A stretch of 64,000 bases of DNA from Chlorella sorokiniana. Its lineage: Eukaryota > Chlorophyta > Trebouxiophyceae > Chlorellales > Chlorellaceae. Location: positions 2,046,001 through 2,110,000 of the forward strand of contig CP084609.1 in assembly GCA_025917655.1 (NCBI GenBank). Reading direction: 5' to 3'. The notes under the pieces are model-generated. The model saw only the letters and a program-made list of their open reading frames with translations. It had not been told where the DNA came from and searched no databases. How positions within the stretch are numbered: position 1 is the stretch's first letter; every line of letters begins with the position of its first letter. Both the position numbers and the translations under genes were made by a program. Of the stretch, positions 45,882-55,900 are shown piece by piece.

Positions 45882-46342
45882 GGGGGCGCTGGAGGCCGAC
45901 ATTGTTGAAAAATGTTGCACCCTCACCTGGCGGCATTGCCTTGAGCATGGTAGGCGCCGGCGGCGCAGCTCCGTGCCGTTGCGCCGCTGCCTGCGGGAGG
46001 CCAGCATGCGTTGCCCGCCACCCCACCCCTGACTGCCCAGCTGGCATCTGCGTGCCGGAGCGGACGCAACCGAACATGTCTGGCCACAGCACCTGCCTTT
46101 CCCCTTTTGACCAATGCCACCAGTTGCACTAGCCATCAACATCAGTTTTGACAGCTCATGCGCTTGCGCTCATGGGCGCAGCGCTGCTCAAGCCCCCGGA
46201 GTTGCAGGTCGTGCATTGTAAATTGTAAGCATTCTGCTCAATCAGTCTCAAGTATCCTTCAATCAGGCCATGACCCTCTGTACTCCCCACAAAAAAAGAC
46301 GCAGCTTGGATACAAGGCAAGCGGGGCTGTTACATGTTTCCG
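45882..46342. other. Convergent 3' intergenic region with polyadenylation signals
   Basis: This holds the 3' UTR of the DDHD lipase with TGTAA at 46217-46221 and 46224-46228. Facing it on the minus strand is TGTAA (TTACA at 46330-46334), nine bases past the stop at 46343. No gene was seen. Confidence 0.5.
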
Positions 46343-46684
46343 TCACATGTTTCGGGCAAGTTCCTCTGCCAGCAGGCTGCGAAAGCAGTCAAGGCGCGCT
46401 TTCGTTTGCTGCATTGCACTAAACGATGCCGTGCATGCCTGCGCAGAACGTATCAATGTGCACAGCAGCCCGGCGATGGCAAGCACCTGCCACTTGAGCA
46501 GCACGCTGTGGCCAGCTGGAAGGTGTGGCTCCCAGACCGCGTCATAGCTGATAACGGCGAACACAATGGTGCCTGCAATGAGGATGCACGCTGCGGCTCG
46601 CTTGATCACAGTGTGGAAGCTGCGCTCAGAGACCGCCAGATCCGCCTCCAGCTGGTCTACCTGGCCGAGCAGCCGGTCTGCCCT
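46343..46684 (-). CDS. C-terminal exon of a coiled-coil protein with two transmembrane helices
   Basis: Open exon of 113 codons ending in a stop at 46343. It starts after an acceptor (CGCCTGTGCAG, 46685-46695) with RADRLLGQVDQLEADLAVSE, an amphipathic helix. Two hydrophobic helices follow, AAACILIAGTIVFAVISY and LKWQVLAIAGLLCTLI. The end is MQQTKARLDCFRSLLAEELA. There is no ATG at the exon start, so the 5' part must be upstream. The donor at 46855 (AAG|GTGAAC) of the neighbouring small-protein exon 46856-47031 would join it in phase 0, giving a 182-residue three-exon protein from ATG 47175. That join is one reading; independent genes are possible. Function is unknown. Confidence 0.5.
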   Translation of the reverse strand, partial: RADRLLGQVDQLEADLAVSERSFHTVIKRAAACILIAGTIVFAVISYDAVWEPHLPAGHSVLLKWQVLAIAGLLCTLIRSAQACTASFSAMQQTKARLDCFRSLLAEELARNM

Positions 46685-46837
46685 CTGCACAGGCGACCAG
46701 AGGCAATTCCATCATACAGGTGCGATTCGACACTGGCAGGCACGACGTGTGTGTGGCACGCGCCGGCAGCCAAACAGGGCACCACAAGGCGATGGGTGGC
46801 CTGACAGCCGCTGGCAGCCCGCAGCTGCACTCTTTGC

Positions 46838-47175
46838 TCAGGCCTGCCAGTTCACCTTGCCGAAAGTCGGGCTGGTCTGCCCATCACCACTGCACGGCGC
46901 AATCTGGATGGACCCGGCGGTGTTGGGCGCGCCACGCCGCGGCGCTGAGCCAATGGCTGGCACCAGGTTGGGCGTCCCGCCCGGGCGGTAGGGCGGCAGG
47001 CGGTGAGGTTCCAACGCAATCCTGGCGAGGCCTGCCGCTGCACGTGGGCGCGTATGCAAGCAGGTGAGTGCGGAGCACGGCAGATGCTGGCTCGAACTGG
47101 AGGCCACAGCTATGTGAGGGCAGAAGGATTTGCCAGTTGCCTACCTCTTGGCGACTTCTGGCTGCAGCCTTCCAT
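46838..47175 (-). CDS. Small protein of the three-member family, copy B (74 aa, or 5' part of a 182-aa protein)
   Basis: Exon 1 47145-47175 reads MEGCSQKSPR. The intron 47032-47144 is GT-AG, phase 1. Exon 2 47031 downward reads GLARIALEPHRLPPYRP, GGTPNLVPAIGSAPRRGAP and NTAGSIQIAP. It then either stops at 46838 after VNWQA or leaves at a donor after FGK (46855) to join the membrane exon 46343-46684. The exon layout and start match the copies at 21704 and 48837. This copy has diverged near the end, where SPTFGK replaces SDDNFET and a few codons are inserted. The reading frame is intact. Confidence 0.5.
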
Positions 47176-47635
47176 TTACTGGAGTTCTGAGTTCCTTAAG
47201 GATGTAGAATGGCTCGTGGGAAAACAAACCCAGCAACTGGCTGGAATTAGGACCGTCCAAGGGATGACAACGCTGTCCGCTGTTGGCGCCGGCATTGCAA
47301 TGCATTGTGGCGCCAGCATGGCGTGGCAGCTCCCGTCAGATGTGCGGCCAGCTGCAAACCGCTACTCTTCCGCTTTATGTTTGGCTCGCTGCGCTTGCAG
47401 CTCGTTTCCCGCAGCCCGCTCTCTAGCCGGGAGGTGTTGGGTGGGGTGGCCCTCCCAGGCAAGGGTTGCGTGTAATACCGATTTTCTGACACCCAGATAC
47501 TTGCTTGTAGCGGCTTTTGCCGCTCCAAATGTCGTCTCAGTTGCTGCTGCCCTTGCTGGTATCCTGGGTGGGCTTACACACAGCTAGCTGTTCCCCTTAT
47601 AACCCTTTGCAGGCCATGTTCATGTTTTAAGTCGG

Positions 47636-47911
47636 TTGGCCACTGCGCCGTGGCTGCGAGCGTCCACGTGGGCGGGAGCCCGTGCTGAGCACGGCGAGCG
47701 TGATGTGAGGGTGCGAGCGGGGAAACAACCGGCAGAGGGTCAGCGAACCCCTTTTCTGTTCACCTTTAAAGGGAAGGTTACTTACTTCGTGGTGGGATTA
47801 TTCGCGCTGTGGGTCATGCTGATGGTGAGCCACAACCTCATCACCTTCACCGCCTTCCTCTGCTCGGCCTTCTCAATGTGCTGTGCTTTTGTCATCATTT
47901 GCATGGTCTAA
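47636..47911 (+). CDS. Exon encoding a small two-helix membrane protein, tandem copy 1
   Basis: The open frame begins without an ATG, so it is probably a last exon; the 5' part is unknown. The conserved portion starts at KQPAEG. Hydrophobic helices are VTYFVVGLFALWVMLMV and LITFTAFLCSAFSMCCAFVI, separated by SHN, with a stop at 47909-47911. The equivalent exon in unit 2 (49424-49645) keeps length, frame and hydrophobicity but differs at over half of its residues, whereas the flanking DNA is much more alike. Confidence 0.4.
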   Translation: MATAPWLRASTWAGARAEHGERDVRVRAGKQPAEGQRTPFLFTFKGKVTYFVVGLFALWVMLMVSHNLITFTAFLCSAFSMCCAFVIICMV

Positions 47912-48511
47912 CCATTTGACTACTCGTGGGCAAACCTGCTATAAGACATGTTCGCCTGACATAGCCTGCCAGATTCTGGCGCAACACAGGGGCCTGCACC
48001 TCAAGCGCCGATGTAAAGCCAGTGTGCAGCACTGCCGCGCACGACGGGCAGGCCCAAGCCGCAGCTCCTCCCATTCAAACATGACGCTGTCCACACGCTT
48101 GCAGTCCACGCTTCTGACCGGAAAGAAGTACCCTGCTCAGCGCTGTTCCGCGCGCTGCCGTCTCCTCCTCATTGCAGCTGCTTGCACAGCGGCGCCAAGC
48201 AGCAGCTCCTGAAACCAGGCTGGGCTGGCGGCCAAAGTGTTCAGCCCTTTGCCACAGTCAGCAGTAGGCCGGAATAGCAGTGCTCCTGGGAGGGACGGCA
48301 TCAGGCTGCCCGCTGCATGACCATGACGACGACGACGCGGAGAAGAGGCGGGACACATCGCTGTACAACATGTACACATGTGCATGCTACCTGGCGCTGT
48401 GGGGCAGAGGCTGTGCATCCTGACCTCCGGCAATCTGGCAGAGGCGGTGCTGCCCGCGGTAGGCGATGGGTGGCCTGACAGCCGCTGGCAGCCCGCAGCT
48501 GCACTCTTGGC

Positions 48512-48837
48512 TCAGACCTGCCAACTCACTGTTTCGAAGTCGTCGTCACTGCCGAGAGATGCAGTCTGGATGGACCTGGCGGTGTTGGGCGCTCCACGCC
48601 GCAGCGCTGGGCCGGTGGCTGCCACCCGGTTGGGCGTCCCGCCCGGGTGGTAGGGCGGCAGGCGGCGAGGAGGATTCAACGCAATCCTGGCGAGGCCTGC
48701 AGCTGCACGTGGGCGCGTATACTCGATGGAGCACGGAGCACGGCAGATGCTGGCTCGAGCTGGAGGCCACAGCTATGTGAGGGCAGAGGGTTTGCCAATT
48801 GCCTACCTCTCGGCGACTTCTGGCTGCAGCGTTCCAT
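48512..48837 (-). CDS. Small protein of the three-member family, copy C (71 aa)
   Basis: Exon 1 48807-48837 reads MERCSQKSPR. The intron 48697-48806 is GT-AG, phase 1, the same length (110) as in copy A. Exon 2 48512-48696 reads GLARIALNPPRRLPYHP, GGTPNRVAATGPALRRGAP, NTARSIQTASLGSDDDFET and VSWQV, then stop. Its C-terminus is nearly identical to copy A although copy A sits 26 kb away on the other strand; copy B in the sister tandem unit has diverged more. It has the strong donor ACA|GTGAGT, as in copy A. Confidence 0.5.
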
Positions 48838-49423
48838 TTACTGGGTTCCTGAGGGGATGTAAAATGGCTCGTTGGAAACAAATGCAGCAACTGGTTCGGA
48901 TTAGGGCCGTCCAAGGGACAGGGTTGCAAAACGCGCCTGTTTTCCCGTCTTGAACTTTCCCTTCTTGGTAAGGGATGACAAGCCAGCCGCTGGCGCGCAT
49001 GGGGCCAGCGTGTGTGCCAGCATGGTGCCACCAGCATGGCGTGGCAGCTCCCGTCAGGTGTGTGGGGAGCTGCAAACCGCTACTCTTTCGCGTTATGTTT
49101 GGCTCGCTGCGCTTGCAGCTCCTGTCCCGCAGCTCGCTTTCTGGCCGGGAGGTGTTGGGTGGCGTGCCCCTCCCAGGCAAGGGTTGCGGTGCACCACCTA
49201 TTTCCTGACACGCAGATGCTTGCTTGCAGCAGCTTTTGCGACTCCACATGTCGCTCTCAGCTGCCGTGGCCCTTGCTGGTATCCTGGGTGGGCTGACACA
49301 CAGCTAGCCGTTCCACTTATAACCCTTTGCAGGCCGTGTTCATGTTTTGAGTCGGGTGACCGCCGCGTCGCCGCTGCGAGCGTCCCCGCGGGCGGGAGCC
49401 CGTGCTGAGCACGGCGAGCGTGA

Positions 49424-49645
49424 CGTGAGGGTGGCAGCGGGAAACAACCGGCAGAGGGCAGGCATTTGCTGCTTGGGTTCAGCTTCAAATGGAAGCTCAC
49501 TTTCTTCGTGGTGAACGCATCCTCTTTGTGGGTCTTGTGGATGGTGAGCCATAACCTGTTTGGCTACATCGTTTTCTTCACTCTGGCATGCTTATTTTCC
49601 TGCCTCGGCATGCTCATCTGCTTGGTCGAGCCATATGAGCTTTAG
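49424..49645 (+). CDS. Exon encoding a small two-helix membrane protein, tandem copy 2
   Basis: Frame open from 49424 with no ATG, so it is probably a terminal exon. It reads SGKQPAEG, then LGFSFKWKLTFFVVNASSLW, VLWMVSHNLFGYIVFFTLAC and LFSCLGMLICLVEPYEL, then stop. It aligns without gaps to the unit 1 exon but with many replacements. The invariant core is LWV.xMVSHNL. The role is unknown. Confidence 0.4.
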   Translation, partial: REGGSGKQPAEGRHLLLGFSFKWKLTFFVVNASSLWVLWMVSHNLFGYIVFFTLACLFSCLGMLICLVEPYEL

Positions 49646-50050
49646 GTGGACATACCTGCTATAACCCATTTGCAGAGCAGCGCCCGGTATAGCCTGCCAG
49701 CTGGGGTGCACAGCAGGGCCCTGCCTCAAGCGCCACTGTCAAGCTTGTGAGCAGCGCTGCGGGGCACAGCTTGCAAGGCGCAGCTCCTCGCAATCAAGGA
49801 TGACGCTGCCTGCACAGATGCAGCCCACTAGTCCAATCGGGCAGGAGGACGCTGCCAGGCGCCTTTCCGCGCGGTGCCATCTCCTCCGCATTGCAGCTGC
49901 TTCCCCGGCGGCGCCAAGCAGCAGCTCCTGGAACCAGGCTCGGCTGGCGGCCAATTTATCAAGGCCTTGGCCACAGTCAGCAGCAGGCTGGAACAGCAGT
50001 GCTCATGACTAGCAGCGGTCGAGGCTGGCAAATGGCTGCCTGCTGCATGA

Positions 50051-50742
50051 TATGAACGAGCCGCTGACGTACCCAGCCCCGCTTCAGCGCCGCCCTCAGC
50101 GCTTGCTTGCCGGCTGCCCGCGCCGCCGCTGTGACGCCGCCATTGCCGGCTGTGGCATAGTGCAGCGCCACCATATGGGCTGCTGGCAGGCGCAGCAGGC
50201 ATTGCAGGGCGCCGTCTTCTGTATCCGCACCCCCTGGCCCATGAGCAGGGTGGAGGCCAAGGCTCTTCACACCAGCTGCGCCTGAAAGTCGCATGCGGAA
50301 AGGGGAGACGGGCAACAAAACCAGAGACGATCTGCGACAGACCAACACACGTGCAGCGTGAACAGGGGGCGGGTCGACGCCCTGGCAGCGCAGGGCAGGA
50401 TGGAATGAGGTGAGAAAAGGGCCACAAGCTCCAAGGCTGACGGCACGCGGCAGGCAGCAGAGGCGGCAAGAAGCAGCGGTAGAGTATTGCTTTGCTGCCG
50501 CAAAGGGAGGGTGAGCCAGGCTTGTTGGCTGCCAATGCCAGCGCCGGCCAGGGACTGTCCCATGCATCCCCCGCCTGCCCAGGGTAGTTCAACTGCTCTG
50601 CCCACTGCCATTCTGGAGGAACGAAGTGGGGTGCGGCTTGCACACAGAACAATGCCAAAATAAAACAAAATTGCAGTACAGGCAGCTAGGTTCACAGGCT
50701 ATCGAGCATCGCCTTCAAAATGCTGCACCGACAGGCTCCTGC
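50051..50742. other. Gene-free stretch after the tandem duplication
   Basis: A 276-codon open frame on the minus strand (49828-50658) spans this area but runs on into the duplicated DNA and has no family features, so I do not call it. No RNA gene or repeat was recognised. The 3' UTR of the gene at 50743 must lie here. Confidence 0.4.
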
Positions 50743-52154
50743 TCACAGCAGCACCCACCGCTGCAGCTTCCGCGCCAGCCGCTCCCCGCCCACAAGCCGA
50801 GCCGCATCCAGCGCCCAGCACTGCCACAGGCCGCCCTTACCGCCCGGCCTGAGCAGGTGCCTGCCGCGGCCCCCAGCGCTGCTCCTTCCTCGCTGATGGA
50901 GGGGGCGCGGCGGTGCGGCGTCGCCCTCCAGCCTGTGCCCCTGCAGCTGCAGCCGCCCCTGCTGCTGGAGCAGAGGCCGCCCAGGCACTGTGCCCTCCTG
51001 GCTGCTGCTGCCGCCTCCGTGGCTGTCTTCATGGTCAAATAGGAACCCACTGCCGCCGCCGCCAAAGCTGCCGCTGTCGCCCTGCGCTTGCGCCTCGCCA
51101 AACTTGAGGGTGGTGGCCCGCACCCCGTGGCCCTCCAGCCCCAGCACCCTCCCCAGCACATCGGCCGCCAACAAGTTTATGTTGCCTGCAAGCGGCGCAG
51201 CAGGGTTGCAAAAGGCGCCTCATTGTAAACTTCTGCAAGATTGTATGGTGGCGGCAGTAAGTAGCATTCACCACATCTGGGGCCCAGGAGGCGCATGGAG
51301 CATGAAGTGCAGATGCGGCGGCCTGGCGGCGAGGCTGCTTCTGCCGGCTGGGCTACCGCCTGCCCCGCCAGCTTCTAAGACACAGTCTGCACTCACCCCA
51401 TAGGTCCGCCATGTTGTCCACCCACAGCTGCACGATGGCTGGCTGGAACACGACCTACTTTACGGGAGGGGAGCAGGGGAGCAGCAGTGGGCGAATATGC
51501 GGCTGCGCTGATCCGCCTGCGTTGCGCGGGCGGGTGAGCGTGTGCACGCATGCCCGGGCGTCTGACTGGTTGCCCTGCCAGCCACGCTCCCCTGCGCCCT
51601 CACCCAGTACAGTTCCAGGCAGGGCAGCGGCTGCGTCACCGCCGTGCGCACAAAGAACTCATTGTTGGCCAGCGCCGCAGCCGCCAGCTGCAGCGCGTGC
51701 TTGCCGTTGCGCACGGGCAGCGGCCGCGCCTCGCGCCCGCGGCATCCAGCACGCGGCAGGCGAAGTGCGTGCCGCCAAAGTTGTACCGCACGCTCAGGAA
51801 CGCGGCCAGCCCTGCCAGCTTCTCTGGCGGGGCGGCCGCGCACACGGTGACGTTGAAGGCAAAGGTGGCGGTGGTGGCCGCCGGCTCCGGCTGCAGCTCG
51901 CTGATGTTCAAGCAAGGGTCACTCTTGAGTGCGGCGTCAAACATGCCGTACGCCACCCACCTGCCGGGTAGAGCTGCGATGGGTCAGAGGCCGCTCTGCA
52001 GGGCCTAGCGGTAGCTGCGGCGCCACCACGTGCACAGAGCTCACCAGGGCGGACTGAGCTGCTCAGATCTCCTAGCAACGGTCGAACTCACGCTTGCCGC
52101 GAGAAGGGCGAGGGACAGCAGGGCTGCACGCCCTCCCAGCCCTGCAAACCCCAT
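50743..52154 (-). CDS. Unrecognised protein with N-terminal signal sequence
   Basis: ATG 52154 gives MGFAGLGGRAALLSLALLAA S, a clear signal sequence ending at a strong donor (GTGAGT at about 52092). The main exon (about 51955 down) reads AYGMFDAALKSDPCLNISEL, TATFAFNVTVCAAAPPEKLA and LSVRYNFGGTHFACRVLDAA. The next frame gives VRNGKHALQLAAAALANNEF and FVRTAVTQPLPCLELYW, so one base seems to be missing near 51736. Next come FQPAIVQLWVDNMADLWG and NLLAADVLGRVLGLEGHGVR with a Gly/Ser/Gln-rich tail to a possible stop at 50743. NIS and NVT are potential N-glycosylation sites. Paired Cys and alternating hydrophobics suggest a secreted beta-rich domain. No family is assigned. Confidence 0.5.
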
Positions 52155-52983
52155 TGAAACCCGAAACCGTGGGGGATAGGCAGGAAGGACTTGACGATGC
52201 TGGTAACAATGACTAGTTGTTCGATGTGCCCCTGAAGGAGCGTCGGGCACAGTGCAAGCGTGCCACAGGGCGCCGACAGTGCCACCGTGTACAGCAGATC
52301 GCAGGCCTTTGGGCCCGAAGTGCCCCGCCATCCCCAGTCCACACGCAGGTTGGTAGAGCTTTTGCCACGCTCCCTTGCCCTGCCTTTTGATTGTGTGGCG
52401 CTGGCCCCAGCGGGAGTGCCGCCTCCCCTCGGCTTTCAGCGCCCACTACATTGTCCTTGCGCAACTTCCAATCCGCAAATAGACCAGAGGAGCGTGCCGT
52501 GGCAGATACATCCTCGCAGCTCCAGCCGCGCTTCCTGTGGTGGCTGGGGCCTGGGTATGGCCCTGCCAGGCGCGTGCATCCCGCTCAGGCAGCCATGTAG
52601 CCGCGCGCCGCGGACGCAGCCGTTGCTGCCTTCGGGCAGGAGCCAACCACCGGCCAGGGCGGCGCAGCAGCCCTGCCGCGCCCAACACCAGCAGCACCAG
52701 CAGCAACAGGCGGACCGGCACAGCCTAGACCATGCAGACGGGTGCCTGCTAGCCGAGCATGGCCACGGTGCGCAGCCAGGCTGGTGCTTGACAGCTTGCC
52801 GCCCGCGCGGGTGCCCCAGCCTGCGCTCCCGTTTTGAATCGCCGGCCGGCTGCCCGCCGCACCACAGCTCTGCCCCTCTTCTCGCAGCACCCACATCCGT
52901 CCTCCCCTCCACCCGTGCATGGCACACTGCAGGCTCTGCGGGGGGTCCCTAGATGTGCTGTCGCACGGGGCTGAGGCCGCCAC
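52155..52983. other. Divergent intergenic region upstream of the MATE gene
   Basis: The promoter of the secreted-protein gene (-) lies at the left. On the + strand an Arg/Ala/Gln-rich frame from ATG 52557 (MALPGACIPLRQPCSRAPRT) has the composition of a transit peptide. It could be a first exon of the MATE gene through a donor near 52769, but the join cannot be proven by reading. No other gene was seen. Confidence 0.4.
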
Positions 52984-55900
52984 ATGCCCCCCGGGTCGGC
53001 TGCGCGCTGCCACCACGACGCCAACACACGCTGCGGCCTCTGCGACCTCACCACCAAGGCCCCCGTCCGGGACGCCGACTGGACCGCCCTGGTGGGCACC
53101 CTCTTCCGCGCCTCCAAGCACGACGGCGCCATCTTCTCGCTGGCGGTGCCCGCGGTGCTGGCACTGGCCGCCGACCCGCTCCTCTCCATGGTGGACACCA
53201 TCTTCGTGGGCCAGGTGGGTGCCGGGTGCTGCGCTCCCCACGTTTGAATGAGCCCTGTTCCCCCCCGGTTGACTTTCCCGTGGTATACTCGTGTGGTACG
53301 CCTGCGACACCTGTGCTGGCAGCGAGGCAGCAGCGGCGGGGGCCGCAGCGCTTGCCGCCGCGCGCTGTGCCTGGCCTGCCGCGCCGAGCCTGCCGCCGTG
53401 CCGAGCGCGCCTCCACGCCGCACCCGCGCCCGCTGCAGGCCGGCGCCGACGCGCTGGCGGCCCTCGGCGTCAACTCCGCGCTCTTCACCTTCTCCTTTGT
53501 TGTCTTCAACTTCCTGGCCACCGCCACCACCCCCATGGTGGCTTCCTCACTGGCGCTGGGGGACCGCCAGGCGGCGGGCAAGGTCACGCTGCAGGCGCTG
53601 GGCCTGGCCAGCGTGCTGGGCGCCGCGCTGGCGGGGGGCTGCTGCATGGCGCGGACGGCGCGCTGGCGCTGATGGGGGCGGGGCCCGAGACGGGGCGTGT
53701 GCACGAGCTCGCGACCGAGTTCCTCACCATCAGGCAAGCACCCTTCCGGCGCGGGAGGAGGGGGAGGGGGCATGTGTGTGCCTGCTGGAGGTTGAAGGGC
53801 TGTGTGGGAGGGTTTGATGGGGAGGGGGTGGTCGGCCGCCGCGTCAAGCCTGCAGCAGGCATGCCGGCAAGAGGCTGGCAGCCCCGGGGTGCTCAAGGAG
53901 TCGGGCGGACGGGGAGGTTGATGGCACTGGCTGCGCCATTGGGCCGGCCGGCCAAGCCCCTGCCCCCCTTTCCCCCGCAATGCGTGCAGGGCGCTGGCGG
54001 CGCCCGCCGCGCTGCTGATGACGGTGGGGCAGGGGGCCTTCAGGGGGCTGCAGGACATGCGCACGCCGCTGGGCATCACGCTGGCCGCCAACGCCATAAA
54101 CCTGGCCCTGGACACCGTGCTCATCCTGGGCCTGGGCTGGGGCGTGCGCGGCGCCGCCACCGCCACCACCACCCGCGGAGTGGGTGGCGGCGGCGGCGTA
54201 CCTCGGCCTGCTGTACCGCCGCCGCGCGGAGCTGGGCGGCCTGGACCCCCGCCTGCTGCTGGGCGCGCGGCTGCGCGAGGCGGCGGCGGAGATGGCGCCG
54301 TTCCTGCAGGCGGGGAGCGCGATGCTCATGCGCACCGCCCTGCTGCTGGGCACCAAGACGCTGGCCTCCGCCACGGCCGCCAGGTGGCCGCCGCCGCCTG
54401 CCGCGCCAGCCTGCCTGCCGCCGCTGCCGGCCCTGCTTGCTGCGCGAGCTGCTGCCCAGCCTGGCGGTGGTCCTTGCATTGGCCGGGCTCCAGCTGGCCG
54501 CCCGCTCAGCTCAGGGCAGCAGTGGCCGCATCAGCGGCGCACCACCCCCTTTCCCTCCCCACCCCCCACAGGCTGGGCGTGGTGCCGATTGCCGCCCACC
54601 AGGTGGTGACCCAGCTCTGGCTGCTGTCCTCCCTCATAGTCGACTCGGTGGCCATCGCGGGGCAGACGCTGGTGGCTGTGCAGGCACGCCCGCGCTGCGC
54701 GTGGCTGGCTGCGGGGGAGGGAGGAGGGGCCACGGCGCCGGGGCTGGCCCCCTGCAGGGTCTCACCCTGCGACTTCCCTGCCGCGGCGCCCAGCACCGCG
54801 TGCAAGGCGGTTCCCGGCCGCGGAGCTTTGCTGCGGCCAGCCAAGGACCCCCCCCACACACACACACTCTTCTCACTCATGCCCACCCTCTCGTCCCCCC
54901 CCCGCATGCAGCTGGGCAAGGGCGATGTGGCGGAGGCCCGCGCCGTGAGCAACCGGCTGCTGGGGCTGGGCATCGGGGCGGGGGCGGCGCTGGCAGCCGC
55001 CTTCTGGCTGGCGGAGCCGGTGCTGCCGGGCATCTTCTCCAACGATGCGGGTGGGTGCGGCGGGGGCGGCTAGTGCGCTGGGGCGAAGCGGGGGGCTGTG
55101 GGGGCAGGGTGGGTGCGGTTGGGGGGGGATCCAAGCTGGGGCGAAGTGGGGGCTGTGGGGGCGAGGGCAGGGGTGGGAGGGCGAATGGTGCGCAGAGCCT
55201 GTGCAGGGGAGGGGGCCAGGGGCGGCACGCCCTTCGCCCCCTGGTCTCCAGCTGAACACACACACATGTGCAGTTCGAGACGCACCCGCACACACATGTG
55301 CACTTGGGGACACACACACGCACGCATGCATGCACATGCGCACACGCGCAAACCCCAACCTGTCGCTGCGCGTTCTTGCCGCAGAGGTGATGGCCGCCGT
55401 GCGCGAGGTGCTGCCCATCGCGGTGGCCATGCTGCCGGTCAACGCCGCCGTGTACGTGTTTGACGGCGTCATCACCGGGGCCGCCGACTTCAAGTTCATG
55501 GCTGGTGCGTGGCGCCTGTTCCTCCCCTCCTCCCTCTTGTTTGTGTGGCTGCTTTTGGCAGCTTCTGCACCGCTGCCACAAGGCCGGGTGGGGTGCGGTG
55601 GTGGTGTTCGGATGGCTGTCGCGTGCCGGGCGTGCCCTGGCAGCGCTGGCTCCTCCACTGCCCGCGCTGCCGGCTGAAAGCCGCGCCGCGGCCCCTCGCC
55701 AGCGTTGCACCCTCCCCGCCGCGCCAGCACCAGCTGGCGTCATTGTCTGGCCGGCTGGTGGGCCGAGGCACCGAGGCTCGCTCCTCATGCGTGCCCGCCC
55801 CCACCCCCGCAGGCGCCATGGTGCTTGCGGGCGGCACGGCGGCGGCGCTGCTGCTGGGAGTGGAACCGCTGGAGCTGGGTCTGCCTGGGGTGTGGTACGC

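Larger units (their letters stand above)
46790..48315 (+). repeat. Tandem duplication, unit 1 (about 1.5 kb)
   Basis: Aligns end to end with 48465-50050. Shared landmarks: GCGATGGGTGGCCTGACAGC at 46790 and 48463; GAGGCCACAGCTATGTGAGG at 47100 and 48761; ACCGCTACTCTT at about 47357 and 49077; TATAACCCTTTGCAGGCC near 47597 and 49318; GCGGGAGCCCGTGCTGAGCA near 47670 and 49391. Most of the unit looks 80-90% identical by eye, with small insertions in unit 2. It contains the small gene (-) and a membrane-protein exon (+). It has no terminal inverted repeats or transposase, so it is called a segmental duplication, not a transposon. Confidence 0.85.
48465..50050 (+). repeat. Tandem duplication, unit 2 (about 1.6 kb)
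   Basis: Second unit of the head-to-tail duplication, separated from unit 1 by about 150 unrelated bases. It carries an extra segment near 48905-48985 and otherwise follows unit 1 to a shared right end (GCAGTGCTC near 48278 and 50000, then CTGCCTGCTGCATGA against CTGCCCGCTGCATGA). Confidence 0.85.

Noticed and set aside
46790-50050. Transposon interpretation of the duplicated units
   Set aside because: No terminal inverted repeats, target-site duplications or transposase were visible, so it is kept as a segmental duplication until copy ends are known.
49828-50658. 276-codon open frame on - after the duplication
   Set aside because: It spans the edge of the duplicated unit, has no homologue in unit 1 and no domain features.
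52260-52952. 230-codon open frame on + upstream of MATE
   Set aside because: There is no conserved content. Only its middle part, from 52557, has transit-peptide composition, and it could not be joined with confidence.
53291-55255. 654-codon open frame on +
   Set aside because: It runs through MATE exons mostly in the wrong frame and through introns. The MATE blocks sit in other frames.
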